DNA of 48,416 bases from Candidatus Poribacteria bacterium (GCA_022820835.1 JAJEET010000023.1:1-48416), one strand, 5' to 3'. Numbered from the stretch's first letter, positions 36,734-46,150 are shown. Translations and numbers: made by a program. Notes: a model not told the origin generated them from the letters alone.

Positions 36734-38059
36734 ATGAAACAGCGACGTTTTCATGCAGTTATTACTTCAATTGGATTACATCTCCTCTTTGCCATAATTG
36801 CGGCGTTGCTGTTATCTGAACAGAGGATATTGGATAACGATGCGTTCGAGGCAACACTTCTTAAACTGAATCCGACCCAAACGGAGATGGAGATTCGACC
36901 GACACACCGAACTGTTACAGCGAATCCAATGGTTACCACAGCGGTTTCCGTACCTCGCACGACAGCAAAAGTATCGCGTATACAGCGGATACCGACATCC
37001 CAAACGGAAATCGTGCAACAAGTACCGCAGCTTGAGGATACGCTGGACCTGGTAGATGTAGCGGATGTCCCAACGCTCTCAAACGTTGAGACACCGACCA
37101 CAGCATCTGGAGACATATCTGTTACACCTAACGGAAGCGCACCAACGATTGAAAGAACCACATCACAGATCGTAAGAAATAGAGATACAGGAACTGCCAA
37201 CACTGGACTCTCAGGGTTTCTTGACGAATCTTTGCCGACAACTATGTTAGATGATGGTGCTGATATTGTGTTCCGAAATGTTGTGAAGATACCGAAAGAG
37301 AAATTGGGAGGTGTTCTTGAAGGGACAGGGAACGATATACGTGGACATGTCCGACTCATTCGTCTTAAACACGCGTTGTCGGATTGGTGGCAGGACCCGA
37401 CGGCGATCCCTGCACTCATCAAGTGGTTAGAGGATCACACCCCGATTCGGGCGGATATGGATTTTGCTGGTGGCGCGCTACGGCTCACCGACCCACAGAT
37501 TCTCGATGCCCCCTTAATTATTATGACGGGGCACGATAAAGATATTACTGTAGGTCGCGGGCTTGCAAAAGAGGGTCCACTGCAGCCGGGGTTCACGCCG
37601 GAGGAACGCGTTGCCCTTCGGAAATATATCCTTGACAAAGGCGGGATGCTGTTCTTTGACGATTGCGGTTTCAATGGGCTTTTCGCACATATTGTCGCTG
37701 ATGAACTCAATGACATTTTTCCAGATTACCCGATGGAGATTATACCGCATGACCATGAACTCTACAGTATCTATTACCACCTGCCGAAACCGCCCAACGG
37801 AGGCGATGTGTTCTGGGGGCATGAAAACAACGCGCAACCGACGCAATTCCGTTTCCAGAAAGGGATCATGATCGATAATCGGTTGGCAGTGGTTTACAAC
37901 CGAAAGGACTATCTGTGTGCGATGGAGACCGCGGAGATCGAAAGTCGAACGATGTTACGGTTACGGCGTTCGACGGATGTCTATCGGTTCATGTCGAACC
38001 TGCTAATTTACGCATTGAAATATGGCGGCAATACGGACAGAACGGGGTATACGGAATAG
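36734..38059 (+). CDS. DUF4159 protein with TonB-like membrane anchor
   Basis: A 441-residue protein. The N-terminus has one membrane helix with the Ser-x3-His signature of TonB anchors (TSIGLHLLFAIIAALLL), then a long Thr/Pro-rich linker to about residue 190. The C-terminal 230 residues match DUF4159: HALSDWWQDPTAIPALIKWL, DAPLIIMTGHDKDITV, RKYILDKGGMLFFDDCGFNG, and a closing STDVYRFMSNLLIYALKYG. DUF4159 has a flavodoxin-like or glutamine-amidotransferase-like fold of unknown function. A TonB-type anchor suggests a link to ExbB/ExbD, which is inferred. It is the last gene of the plus-strand block. Confidence 0.75.
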   Translation: MKQRRFHAVITSIGLHLLFAIIAALLLSEQRILDNDAFEATLLKLNPTQTEMEIRPTHRTVTANPMVTTAVSVPRTTAKVSRIQRIPTSQTEIVQQVPQLEDTLDLVDVADVPTLSNVETPTTASGDISVTPNGSAPTIERTTSQIVRNRDTGTANTGLSGFLDESLPTTMLDDGADIVFRNVVKIPKEKLGGVLEGTGNDIRGHVRLIRLKHALSDWWQDPTAIPALIKWLEDHTPIRADMDFAGGALRLTDPQILDAPLIIMTGHDKDITVGRGLAKEGPLQPGFTPEERVALRKYILDKGGMLFFDDCGFNGLFAHIVADELNDIFPDYPMEIIPHDHELYSIYYHLPKPPNGGDVFWGHENNAQPTQFRFQKGIMIDNRLAVVYNRKDYLCAMETAEIESRTMLRLRRSTDVYRFMSNLLIYALKYGGNTDRTGYTE

Positions 38060-38089
38060 TGTTGTATTCTTGTCTTTTCCAAGTGCTGT

Positions 38090-38440
38090 CTAATTAAAAC
38101 TTTTGGCGATGGCCTCCGCGAGGTTTTTCGGAAACTCGAAAAGTGATGTTAGGTTCGTCCGGATCAGCATGCGTCTGATGCCTCTATTGACGTTAACGAG
38201 TGCTGTCCGTCCCCCATTTTGGCGGATTTGTGTGCTGGTGGTGATAAGAACGCCTAAACCAGCACTATCCATTGTCTCCGCCTCTCCCATATCGAAAATT
38301 AGTGTAGGTATTCCCTCTTGCGCCTCAAGTTTTTGGATATGTTCCTCAAGCATGGTTTTGAGTACTAAAGCATCTTGCCCGATAACTCTTCCTTGAATCT
38401 CCAAAACTGTGAAGTTTTTGTTTTGAATGTTGATTTTCAT
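38090..38440 (-). CDS. STAS-domain anti-anti-sigma factor
   Basis: This 116-residue single STAS domain resembles SpoIIAA. The phospho-acceptor Ser is at about residue 59 in the conserved MDSAGLGVL. GRTALVNVNRGIRRMLIRTN fits the later beta-strand and helix. Such proteins bind and sequester an anti-sigma kinase when unphosphorylated. No kinase or sigma factor is adjacent. AAGGGAGAAATT precedes the ATG. Confidence 0.85.
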   Translation of the reverse strand: MKINIQNKNFTVLEIQGRVIGQDALVLKTMLEEHIQKLEAQEGIPTLIFDMGEAETMDSAGLGVLITTSTQIRQNGGRTALVNVNRGIRRMLIRTNLTSLFEFPKNLAEAIAKSFN

Positions 38441-38603
38441 AATTTCTCCCTTGCCACTTTTATGTTATAGTAGATCCTGTAATTACCTTTACAATGGCGG
38501 GGTTACAAACCCCGTCTGCAGTAGGGATGTTGTCTATCAAAGTGTAAATATATTTTCAAACTCTACTATAAAATTTGGATAATTTCGCGTTTGTTACACC
38601 AAC

Positions 38604-38714
38604 AGGACTTACGCATTTTTCCATAATAACGGACATCCGACGCACTGCAGGGTTTTTGCTTGGACGTTTCTTCAGGGTTTCAAATCCCGCCTGCAGTAAG
38701 AGCTGCGTAAGTCT
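38604..38714. repeat. ACTTACGC-bounded miniature element, copy 2 with inverted core
   Basis: The 111-base unit starts AGGACTTACGCA and ends TGCGTAAGTCTT. Its core begins TCCATAATAACGGACATCCG and continues ACGCACTGCAGGGTTTTTGC. Compared with copy 1 (24325-24403), the GGACATCCGACGCAC part is inverted while TGCAGGGTTTTTGCT keeps its direction. Confidence 0.65.
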
Positions 38715-38875
38715 TAACCAAATAGCAAAATAGGCGATCGCCCATCGGAAAACCGCCGATATTTCTGAACGGATAATTCCTTCTACCAGAGCAATATTAT
38801 AGCCGATTTCTGCTTTTCTTTCAACGGACTAAGTTGCCATCTTAGCAAAACCGTGACGCAATCAGGTATTATATT

Positions 38876-38974
38876 AGGACTTACGTATTTTTCCGTGAAT
38901 TCCGACAAAGTTATAAACGAGGAAAATCCCCATCCGTTACTCGGAAAGGCATCAGCAAAAGTTTTGCGTAAGTT
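38876..38974. repeat. ACTTACG-bounded miniature element, copy 3 (diverged)
   Basis: A 99-base unit from AGGACTTACGTATTTTTCC to TTTTGCGTAAGT. The ends match the other copies, but the core has diverged (TTCCGTGAATTCCGACAAAG). It is in the same spacer as copy 2, about 160 bases away. Confidence 0.5.
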
Positions 38975-39121
38975 TTATAATTTGTTAGGTCACAATGAAT
39001 AAAAGTGTATTTTGCTCATTACTATGTCCCAACATGGCAACTATAATTATACGCAAATTCAACTTCTAATGCAATTCAATTCTGCACCTAATTTCAAACT
39101 GTAGGAGATCTGTGGGTTGCG

Positions 39122-39155
39122 AAAAATAAAAAAGGCGCGCTTAAACAGCGCGCCT
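39122..39155 (-). terminator. Strong rho-independent terminator
   Basis: On the minus strand AGGCGCGCT-GTTTA-AGCGCGCCT forms a perfect nine-base GC-rich stem followed by TTTTTTATTTTT. It sits about 30 bases after the stop at 39186 and ends transcription of the secreted-protein gene. Confidence 0.9.
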
Positions 39156-39185
39156 GTAAAAATGTAGATTAGAGATTCTGTAAAA

Positions 39186-40040
39186 CTATTTCAAGATCAG
39201 CACACGGCGGGTTGCTGCGAACTCCCCTGCTTGGATCTGATAGAAATAGATACCAGAAGCGACACGCTCATTGAGATTGTTCCTACCGTTCCAATACGCA
39301 GCCTGTGAACGTCCCCTATAGTATCCTGCCGCCTGATGTCCTAAATTGAGTGATCGGACGACATTACCAGCAACGTCATAGATAGTGATCGTGACGACAG
39401 CGGCTTCGCTGAGTTGATAGGGAATCCATGTTTCCGGGTTGAACGGATTCGGATAATTCTGGAGGAGCATCGTTGCTTCGGGATGCGGTGCGACTTCAAG
39501 CGCGAGCGAGAGAAACGCATCTTCAATCATCTTCGGTGTTACAGTGTAGGTGGTAGGTTCATCAACAAGATTGCCTGCGGTGTCAAGCACTTGTACTGTG
39601 ATGGCATCGCCAGCCTGAATGACCGACTTCTGTGTGAGGTCCCCGAAAGCAGCAGCGAAATATCCACGTTGCACAGGGCTGGTGGCAGTCAGGTTCGTGC
39701 GTTCGTTTGTCACACTGACGGTGTAACTATCAGCAGTATTCGCAAACCTGCCGCTGACGACGAATGCCCATGCACGCGGCGTGACGTTCACAGCCGCTGT
39801 AGGTGCTGCGGCTGCAGATGATGAATTCGTCCACGCGGTACCGCTAAATGTGAACGTCTGTGCTTGCGGCACGTTGACGATATAGCCTTGACCACCTTGG
39901 ATATCAAATCCGTTGTCCAGTGCGTCCGCCGTGAATCCTTGAAAGTTTCCAGTCTCGGTATTGTATCGAATGAGCACTGTAGAGGACAATGCGTTCATCA
40001 AAGAACGGGCTCGGGTTGATACATACCCCTGACGGGCCAA
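39186..40040 (-). pseudogene. C-terminal part of a broken secreted protein with FlgD-like sorting module
   Basis: The 284-residue frame contains two immunoglobulin-like strands-rich repeats and ends with NYPNPFNPETWIPYQLSE, TIYDVAGNVVRSLNLGHQA, YWNGRNNLNERVASGIYFYQ and TRRVLILK. That is the FlgD-like C-terminal module typical of secreted proteins in this lineage. There is no signal peptide. It lies in another frame downstream of the protein at 39998-40891 and overlaps it by 43 bases. The two look like pieces of one gene joined after an internal deletion near 40000-40020. Confidence 0.7.
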
Positions 40041-40891
40041 TTGGCGATATTGATGCCATCGTCCCTATCGCTTGGATCCAAAGCGTTATCCTGCGCGTAA
40101 TCTTTGTATCCGAGTGGGAAGATGTCTGTGATTGTTGCGCTGGCGATGTCCAACACGGCGATTGCGTTGTTTTCTTGGAGTGCGACCCACGCTTTGCTGG
40201 CATCGGGATCTACAGCAATGTATTCCGGTTCTAAATCCTGTGCGACAGTTGCACCGGGACCGAAAATACGGATATCCGGATGGATATTGTATTTTGTAAA
40301 GTTGCTGAAATCGGCGGTGCGGACATCGGCTTGTGTGAGGTTTGCCGCGCCGTTCATCAGACTGATAACGCTGACAGATCCTTCGGGATCGCCCTCGTCA
40401 TCGATTAAGCAATACTCATCGGGTTCACCTTCGTTTGCGACGAGAACGTATTGTCCATCGGATGTGAAGGTGAGCATGTCGGGGAGTGCGCCGACTGTTA
40501 CTGCGCTGATGAATTCACCATCGGTGTTGAAGAACACTGCTGCGCCGGGTGCTTGTGCTGGATATGCTTGCACCGCGACTGCGACGATACCGTTATAGAC
40601 TGCGACACTGTTTGCGCCGTCACCGTAGGGTGAAACATCAATCTGGGAAAGTAAGGTCGGATTAGCGGGGTTGTTGATGTCGAGAACGTCAATATTACCG
40701 AAATTGGCGTTCACAACATAGAGACGTTGTGTGTTTGGGTCGTGTGCAACGATTTCGGCGGCTGACTCATCAAAGAGCCCGCTCTGATAGGTACCGAGCG
40801 GTTGGAGGTTGATTTGTGCCAGTGCGACTGAATTGAGAACAACAATTAGAGATAGACAGACGATTAACGTTCTACCTGTGATTTTCCACAT
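39998..40891 (-). pseudogene. N-terminal part of a choice-of-anchor I secreted protein
   Basis: A 297-residue frame with a signal peptide (TLIVCLSLIVVLNSVALAQ) and the beginning of a choice-of-anchor I beta-propeller: EIVAHDPNTQRLYVVNANFG, DGANSVAVYNGIVAVAVQA, DMLTFTSDGQYVLVANEGEP and DPEGSVSVISL. The family normally continues well beyond the NWPVRGMYQP segment, but here two stop codons follow directly. The sorting module resumes in a different frame (39186-40040). I estimate 200 or more missing residues. Natural deletion or assembly error are both possible. Confidence 0.75.
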
Positions 40892-40936
40892 AGTGTATAT
40901 GCTCCTTGTACTTTTTAATTTTCAGACATACACATT

Positions 40937-41024
40937 ATATAGAAAGATTGTCACAAGGCAGTGGCAAGGATATGAATTTTATATAAAAAGATTGCCACAG
41001 TGTAGTTACAAGGATGTAGATTTT
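40937..41024. repeat. Imperfect 44-base tandem repeat
   Basis: Two adjacent 44-base units begin ATATAGAAAGATTGTCACA and ATATAAAAAGATTGCCACA, each followed by a degenerate AAGGATATGAATTTT / AAGGATGTAGATTTT end. They match at roughly three quarters of positions. They lie upstream of the broken secreted-protein gene. Confidence 0.65.
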
Positions 41025-41110
41025 TTGTAAAGGTACGGAGATATTATCTGAATCACAGATTTTACTCGGAATTATCCAAAGTACGTATATTCTGGAATTT
41101 TCCCAACAAA

Positions 41111-42064
41111 TCAACCTAAATCATTTTCATCCGTGTCAGATCGCGGGATCTGCATTTCAATATCAAAACCCTCTTTCCGAATACGTTGGTTAAAGTAGAG
41201 AAGGGTAATACCGATAATCCAAATTGCATAAGAAACCGCATAGACAACAAGGTGTATGACAATTGAAATCGTGTAAAAAAGGGGTGTACTGCTCTCAAAA
41301 GATAATCCGGGTAATCCCCACTCAAGAATATCAATAAAGTCTACTTCACTCACAAGGTTTGTTACAACAAGTATGAATCCGATGGAAATTTCAATTGTTG
41401 CGTGAACCATGGTGCTCAACAAAAGGATTGCAAGGAACATTCCAAACATGCGCCACCACATTCCCTTGACGAGTTCACTACTCCGTTTCAGAGCGGTGCT
41501 TATGATATGCTTTTCAAACATGATTGTTCCGGGGAACAATCCCCAACACACCGAAAAATAGATTGCAAACGGTATACCGATGATCGTAATTGTTAAAACC
41601 GTTACAACTAACACCCAGAGGAGAAAACAACCCAGCAGCTGCCAAAACCTATCCATTGTCCGTTGCAAAGCTGAATGAATTGTAATGTTCTTACCCAGAT
41701 AGGTTGCGCCACTACCGATAACGATTCCACCTATACCGATAATAGAAAAAGTAACTGTAATTAGTACTGTTGCTATTCCCAATAGGGGAGAACGGTCAAA
41801 GAAAAACTCAGAAAAATCAACTAAAAGATGATAGGCAAGTTCTGCGAGGACACAAAAAGCGACAAGTCCCAAGAATAGCGAAAAATGTTTCCGATAGAGA
41901 CTAAATGTAGCATCCAGAATATCCCCAAATCCCATCGGTTTAAGGGCAGTTGTTCCTTCAATAAGTTCGCCGTTGTGATTTTGCGGTGTATCGTTGTGCA
42001 CTGACACATTTCCTCGAATATTGTCAGAGATTTCACTGAGTGACAACTGTTTGTCTATCCCCAT
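41111..42064 (-). CDS. Multi-pass membrane protein, paralogue of the one at 21545-22573
   Basis: This 317-residue protein has about six membrane helices. The opening MGFGDILDATFSLYRKHFSL and the motif ISTALKRSSELVKGMWWRMF match the membrane domain associated with glycerophosphodiester phosphodiesterases. It shares the RRSSELV-G-WW core with the protein at 21545-22573. Its start overlaps the dipeptidase gene by ten bases, indicating translational coupling. No catalytic residues are seen; function unknown. Confidence 0.7.
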   Translation of the reverse strand: MGIDKQLSLSEISDNIRGNVSVHNDTPQNHNGELIEGTTALKPMGFGDILDATFSLYRKHFSLFLGLVAFCVLAELAYHLLVDFSEFFFDRSPLLGIATVLITVTFSIIGIGGIVIGSGATYLGKNITIHSALQRTMDRFWQLLGCFLLWVLVVTVLTITIIGIPFAIYFSVCWGLFPGTIMFEKHIISTALKRSSELVKGMWWRMFGMFLAILLLSTMVHATIEISIGFILVVTNLVSEVDFIDILEWGLPGLSFESSTPLFYTISIVIHLVVYAVSYAIWIIGITLLYFNQRIRKEGFDIEMQIPRSDTDENDLG

Positions 42065-43143
42065 GCGTCGCGTAAGAAGCGGAGCCAGTTGCCGTGCATG
42101 ATTGCGGCGATATCGTCGTCGCTATAGCCGCGGGCTGACATTAAGCCCGGTATCTTTTGGAGATCAGCGATGGTGTCCAAGTCGCTGGGGGACTGCTCCC
42201 GTCCGTAACCGCCATCCAAATCCGTTCCAATCGCAGTGTGCCGAGTGTTACCCGCCAATTGACAAACATAATCAATATGATCAACAACATTACTCAAGGT
42301 AACCTTATCGTTCGGCGTTTCGCCGGTAATCCAACCGGGTTGGAGCATCCACGCATCAAAAGCAGCACCGATAACGCCATCTCGTTCAAAGATCGCCTTT
42401 AATTGTTCATCGCTGAATTGGCGTTGATGTGGCACCAGTGCTCGGCAGTTATTATGGCTGGCGAGGACCCGTCCGTTGTAGTGATCCAATGCCTCCCAGA
42501 ACGCCTGATCGGAGCAGTGCGTGAGGTCGAGGATAACGCCTAAGCGTTCCATCTCAGCGAGCAGCGGACGACCGAGTTCGGTTAATCCGATCTCTGTGCC
42601 TGTACCTCCGGCGTAGCGTCCGGGACCGTAATGCGTCAAACCGAGTAGTCGCAACCCATTATTAACCCACGCCTCTAATTGCGTTGGATAGAGAATCGGA
42701 TCGGCACCTTCCATACTGATGACGAATCCCAAGGCGGGTGCGTTATCGTAGTCGCTTGCGTCGCCTATCATTGTGCTTTCCCACTTCTGCCAAGCGTTGA
42801 TGTGTCGGTCTAATTGTTCTCGGTTTGTTATGATGCGGACGTATCCCATTCTTTCTAAGGCGCGGTAGTAAGCGAGTTGCCCTTGTGCGATGCCGTAGGA
42901 TTGGGCAGGCGAAGCGAAATCGGAATGTGGGGAGGGTCTACCGGTCGAGCGGGCAAATAGTGTAACAAAACTCAGCGCAATACGTCCTTGACGCATCTCT
43001 GGGAGCGCGACGGTGCCTTGCGTACGTCCCTTACCGGATGTCCGTGCCTCTTGCGTGCGAATTGTATATGCGGAACTCAGCAGGTCTCGGTTGCCTTGTA
43101 AGGCGTTCATGGATAGATCAAGATGTGCATCAATAATGAGCAT
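42055..43143 (-). CDS. Membrane dipeptidase-like peptidase (family M19)
   Basis: This 362-residue amidohydrolase-fold enzyme has its zinc ligands in IDAHLDLS (His, Asp), the bridging Glu in VISMEGADPI, and His residues in VILDLTHCSDQAF and RVLASHNNCRAL, the pattern of renal-type dipeptidases. It should hydrolyse dipeptides, perhaps including D-residues; no signal peptide is present. TAGGAGG lies 11 bases before the ATG. It precedes the membrane-protein gene and follows the sulfatase on the same strand. Confidence 0.9.
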   Translation of the reverse strand: MLIIDAHLDLSMNALQGNRDLLSSAYTIRTQEARTSGKGRTQGTVALPEMRQGRIALSFVTLFARSTGRPSPHSDFASPAQSYGIAQGQLAYYRALERMGYVRIITNREQLDRHINAWQKWESTMIGDASDYDNAPALGFVISMEGADPILYPTQLEAWVNNGLRLLGLTHYGPGRYAGGTGTEIGLTELGRPLLAEMERLGVILDLTHCSDQAFWEALDHYNGRVLASHNNCRALVPHQRQFSDEQLKAIFERDGVIGAAFDAWMLQPGWITGETPNDKVTLSNVVDHIDYVCQLAGNTRHTAIGTDLDGGYGREQSPSDLDTIADLQKIPGLMSARGYSDDDIAAIMHGNWLRFLRDAWG

Positions 43144-43213
43144 TTTTTAATTTTACCTCCTACCCAAAAACCTGCGCGTAAGTGTAGCGGAGCGCAGTCC
43201 AGAGGGTCATAAA

Positions 43214-44710
43214 TTAGAAATCTGGATACGTGGCGAGGTGTGCGCCGGGGGTGCCGTTTTGATAATCTCCATCACACGCATTGAGCATCCAGCCACTGAG
43301 TCGGGTGACGAGGTCGGAATGATCGGCTGAAACGTCGTTCTCTTCGCGGTAGTCAGATGGAAGATGATATAACTGGAAATTGTCCGTGCGGTTAATATAC
43401 CGTAGTTTCCAACCATCCGCCGTTACGAGTGCCGGACCGAGTCGAGAGGCGTATATAATCCACTCGTGGTGTTGCTGGTCTTCATGCCTTTCGAGCAGCG
43501 TCGGTAAAAAGGATACGCCATCTTTATCTTCCGGCATCTCTGTCCCGATGAAATCTGCGAGGGTCGGCATAAGATCGTAATTCGTGAGCATAAAATCGGA
43601 CGTACTGCCGGGTGTAACCTTTCCCGGGAAGCGGACCATGTAAGGGATGCGTGTGCCGCCTTCCCAGCTTGAAAACTTCAATCCTGCCATACCGTCGTTT
43701 CCGTCGAACACATCGCCACCGGTTTCCGAATAGAATTTCGTTGTAATGTCGTCAAAAGGGTTCCCTTCCAAATCGGCTTGCCGTCCTGTCGTTCGTCCTT
43801 GCTGACGGTAATATACCTCGTGCCCATTATCAGAGGAGAAGACGATCATCGTGCGGTCGTCTATTCCGAGTCGTTCGAGTTCGTCCAAGATGATACCGAC
43901 GGTCTCATCCAGCTTTAGGATCATAGAAGCGTATTCTTTTTCATACGTCGTCAATTCGGAAGATTGTTTGAGCGATGGGTGTATGTCAGGAACGGAGATC
44001 GGCCCGTGGGGTAACTGGGACGGATGATAGAGGAAGAAAGGCGCATCGCGATGAGTGCGGAGGAACTCAACGATTTTCTCATTGAAAATGTCCTGAGAAT
44101 ATACCGCCTTCCCTTGACGGTTCCGACGAATCTCCATATTTTCAGCAGATTCCGAGTTTGGATGTTTCCCGCAGTCAGCGTGTGTATTCCCTTGAATGTT
44201 TGTCAGTTGTCCGTTCTCAAAGAGGAAAGGCGGATAAAAGCCGTGGCAACGCTGATGGTCGTAATAACCGTAGTGATACTGCCATCCGTGTCGGCGGATG
44301 CGTTCTGCGGTTGTGGCGAACCCCCATTCAAGTTTCCCGATCTGTCCGGTGGTATAACCTGCCTGCTCTGCGATTTCTGCCAAGAAGACATCGTCGGGGC
44401 CTGCTTGGAGTCCGGTGGTATGAATCAACTCCGAAATTTCGCTCGGTGTCGTTTCACCCGTACTGATGCTTTCATAGATGCCTGCTTTGGTATATGTCCA
44501 TCTTCCTTGATGGCAGTCGTGGATACCTGTCAGCATACTGGCGCGGGATGGTGCGCAGAACGCGCACCCGTAGGCGTGGTCGAACTTCATCCCTTCGTTT
44601 GCAAGGCGGTCGATATTTGGGGTCTCGAAATGTTGCTGCCCGTAGCAGCTGAGCATACCACGTCCGAGATCGTCCGCGAAAATGAGAATTACATTCGGGT
44701 TATCGGTCAT
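43214..44710 (-). CDS. Arylsulfatase-family sulfatase
   Basis: This 498-residue protein of the alkaline phosphatase superfamily has metal Asp residues in NVILIFADDLGRGM and the formylglycine motif C-x-P-S-R at residue 52 (CAPSRASMLTG). FSSDNGHEVYY supplies further metal ligands. No signal peptide is visible at the chosen ATG, so it may act in the cytoplasm or use another start. Its maturation would need a formylglycine-generating enzyme, which is not in the window. AAGGAAG precedes the ATG. It probably desulfates sulfated polysaccharide fragments or small esters. Confidence 0.92.
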   Translation of the reverse strand: MTDNPNVILIFADDLGRGMLSCYGQQHFETPNIDRLANEGMKFDHAYGCAFCAPSRASMLTGIHDCHQGRWTYTKAGIYESISTGETTPSEISELIHTTGLQAGPDDVFLAEIAEQAGYTTGQIGKLEWGFATTAERIRRHGWQYHYGYYDHQRCHGFYPPFLFENGQLTNIQGNTHADCGKHPNSESAENMEIRRNRQGKAVYSQDIFNEKIVEFLRTHRDAPFFLYHPSQLPHGPISVPDIHPSLKQSSELTTYEKEYASMILKLDETVGIILDELERLGIDDRTMIVFSSDNGHEVYYRQQGRTTGRQADLEGNPFDDITTKFYSETGGDVFDGNDGMAGLKFSSWEGGTRIPYMVRFPGKVTPGSTSDFMLTNYDLMPTLADFIGTEMPEDKDGVSFLPTLLERHEDQQHHEWIIYASRLGPALVTADGWKLRYINRTDNFQLYHLPSDYREENDVSADHSDLVTRLSGWMLNACDGDYQNGTPGAHLATYPDF

Positions 44711-44739
44711 TGTAAACTTCCTTCAGATTTGTTAGAACA

Positions 44740-46146
44740 TTACGCGCGCTGAAAAGCACGCTGCCGATAGAGATGTTCAAACAGGTTACCTTCATGCGGA
44801 CTATCCCAAGAGATTTGGTTTGTCGGGATCGCGCCTAAATTGAGTCGGTCGATAAGTGGTGTCGCTATCAGGTCTTGCGTGAGCGATGTATCTTCTGTAA
44901 TCGCGGTGGCAACGAGTGTTGCACCGATGGCTTCGACTAACGCCGTCGGTGGTACCTCCACGACACTCACAAACGGGAACGGGAATTCGGTGTTCGCTAA
45001 CGGGTGTTCAGCGTCTTCACACCATATCACGGTCGGTCTGAGGAAGGTGCAGCCGTCTAATTCGACGATCCGATCACCGGTTGTTAGTTCTGTTGCCCCG
45101 GGTTCTTTGAGGTGTCGGTCGATGAGCGACGAGATACCGTGTGCGGCTTTCGGGTTCGCCCACGCGGCGATTCCTGCTTGTGGATGATTGAGCGGTCTTG
45201 GTTCGATACGTGCTAAGCGTTCTGCCAACGCTTCGGCAATCTTGTGTCCGTGTGCTGTTACCCACACACCAGAGGTGTTAATACAGGAGCGACCACCGTT
45301 TTTCGCGACCGATTCCACGATAAGATTGAGATACTGCTTCCAATTGTTTTGTGTTCCTTCGTGAATGATGATTTTGCTGCGTCCCGGTCCGTGGATTTCG
45401 ACGCGCGGTGTGTTCACCCACGGTGCGACGGTTGAACCGCCGCCGAAAAGCATGGCGCGTCCACATCGCACAAGGATTTCGTTGGCACCACTGTAATCCG
45501 TCGGATAGAAGCTGAACGCCTCTGCTGGTGCGCCCGCTGCGATAAACGCCTGTGCGATGCGATACGGAGTCCACGGTTCCTCGCGTCCCGGTTTTAGCAC
45601 AACTGGTACTTTCAAGGCGATTGCAGGCACCCACAACGAATGCACACCCGGCGAATTGCTCGGTAGGATAGCACCCAAAGAGTCCGTTTCGCAGACGTAA
45701 CTCAATGTGCGTCCGTCTTGGACACCCCATCCGGTGTCAAGTACTTGCAAATCAAGCCCGCGGGTGAGTCCGTCTAAAACGGTATCTATGTTTTCCATGA
45801 CCCCTTGAATTTTGAGCAGATTCTGTTGACAGAGTGCTTCGGGTAAGCCGGTTGTTCCAGAGACCTGTTGGATATAATCCGTTGGGGATTGCTGAGTTCC
45901 GTCGAGTGGCAGCGTCGCCGTTGCGAAAAGGTGCGCGGCTTCCTTACAGATAGAAATCAATTCGGCGATAGGACGTTGTGTGAGTGCCTCTTTTTGGAGT
46001 GCGATGTCAACGAGGTCCTTCGCTATCAAGCCACGATTGGCTTGGCTCACCTCGACTAAGGGTTCACCTGTTTTGATGTGTGACACGCGGACGGTGTTCA
46101 GACTTCTATAGGAGCGTCCGGCGCGTAGAATTGGGATATGTATCAT
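44740..46146 (-). CDS. Aldehyde dehydrogenase superfamily protein
   Basis: A 468-residue ALDH-fold protein. The catalytic Asn is in LPSNSPG (residue about 164), the cofactor Lys in VVLKPGREEPW (185), the general base Glu in RVEIHGPGRSK (250) and the nucleophile Cys in NGGRSCINTSG (288). The usual ELGGKSP is altered to EIHGPGRSK, so it is a divergent branch, possibly acylating. The ATG at 46146 lies four bases after the stop of the beta-propeller gene; longer frames overlap that gene. The substrate is unknown. Confidence 0.83.
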   Translation of the reverse strand: MIHIPILRAGRSYRSLNTVRVSHIKTGEPLVEVSQANRGLIAKDLVDIALQKEALTQRPIAELISICKEAAHLFATATLPLDGTQQSPTDYIQQVSGTTGLPEALCQQNLLKIQGVMENIDTVLDGLTRGLDLQVLDTGWGVQDGRTLSYVCETDSLGAILPSNSPGVHSLWVPAIALKVPVVLKPGREEPWTPYRIAQAFIAAGAPAEAFSFYPTDYSGANEILVRCGRAMLFGGGSTVAPWVNTPRVEIHGPGRSKIIIHEGTQNNWKQYLNLIVESVAKNGGRSCINTSGVWVTAHGHKIAEALAERLARIEPRPLNHPQAGIAAWANPKAAHGISSLIDRHLKEPGATELTTGDRIVELDGCTFLRPTVIWCEDAEHPLANTEFPFPFVSVVEVPPTALVEAIGATLVATAITEDTSLTQDLIATPLIDRLNLGAIPTNQISWDSPHEGNLFEHLYRQRAFQRA

Positions 46147-46150
46147 CGTT

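Larger units (their letters stand above)
38441..39185. other. Repeat-rich intergenic region
   Basis: This 745-base spacer holds two ACTTACG-bounded elements (38604-38714, 38876-38974) and two related GGTTNCAAACCCC...CTGCAGTA words (about 38498-38526 and 38677-38703). It ends with a strong terminator (39122-39155) belonging to the secreted-protein gene. The remaining sequence is AT-rich with no supported ORF. A small hairpin GGGGTT-ACA-AACCCC is at 38499-38513. Confidence 0.6.

Noticed and set aside
36751..37422. 223-residue minus-strand frame rich in Ser and Val
   Set aside because: Antisense to the Thr/Pro-rich linker of the DUF4159 protein; composition follows from the linker codons.
38675..38705. 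GGTTTCAAATCCC resembling a tRNA T-arm
   Set aside because: No acceptor, D or anticodon arms can be drawn around it; it is part of the element at 38604-38714.
44024..44752. 242-residue plus-strand frame with hydrophobic and Cys-rich stretches
   Set aside because: It lies wholly antisense to the clearly conserved sulfatase gene and the following spacer, and shows no domain or ribosome binding site.
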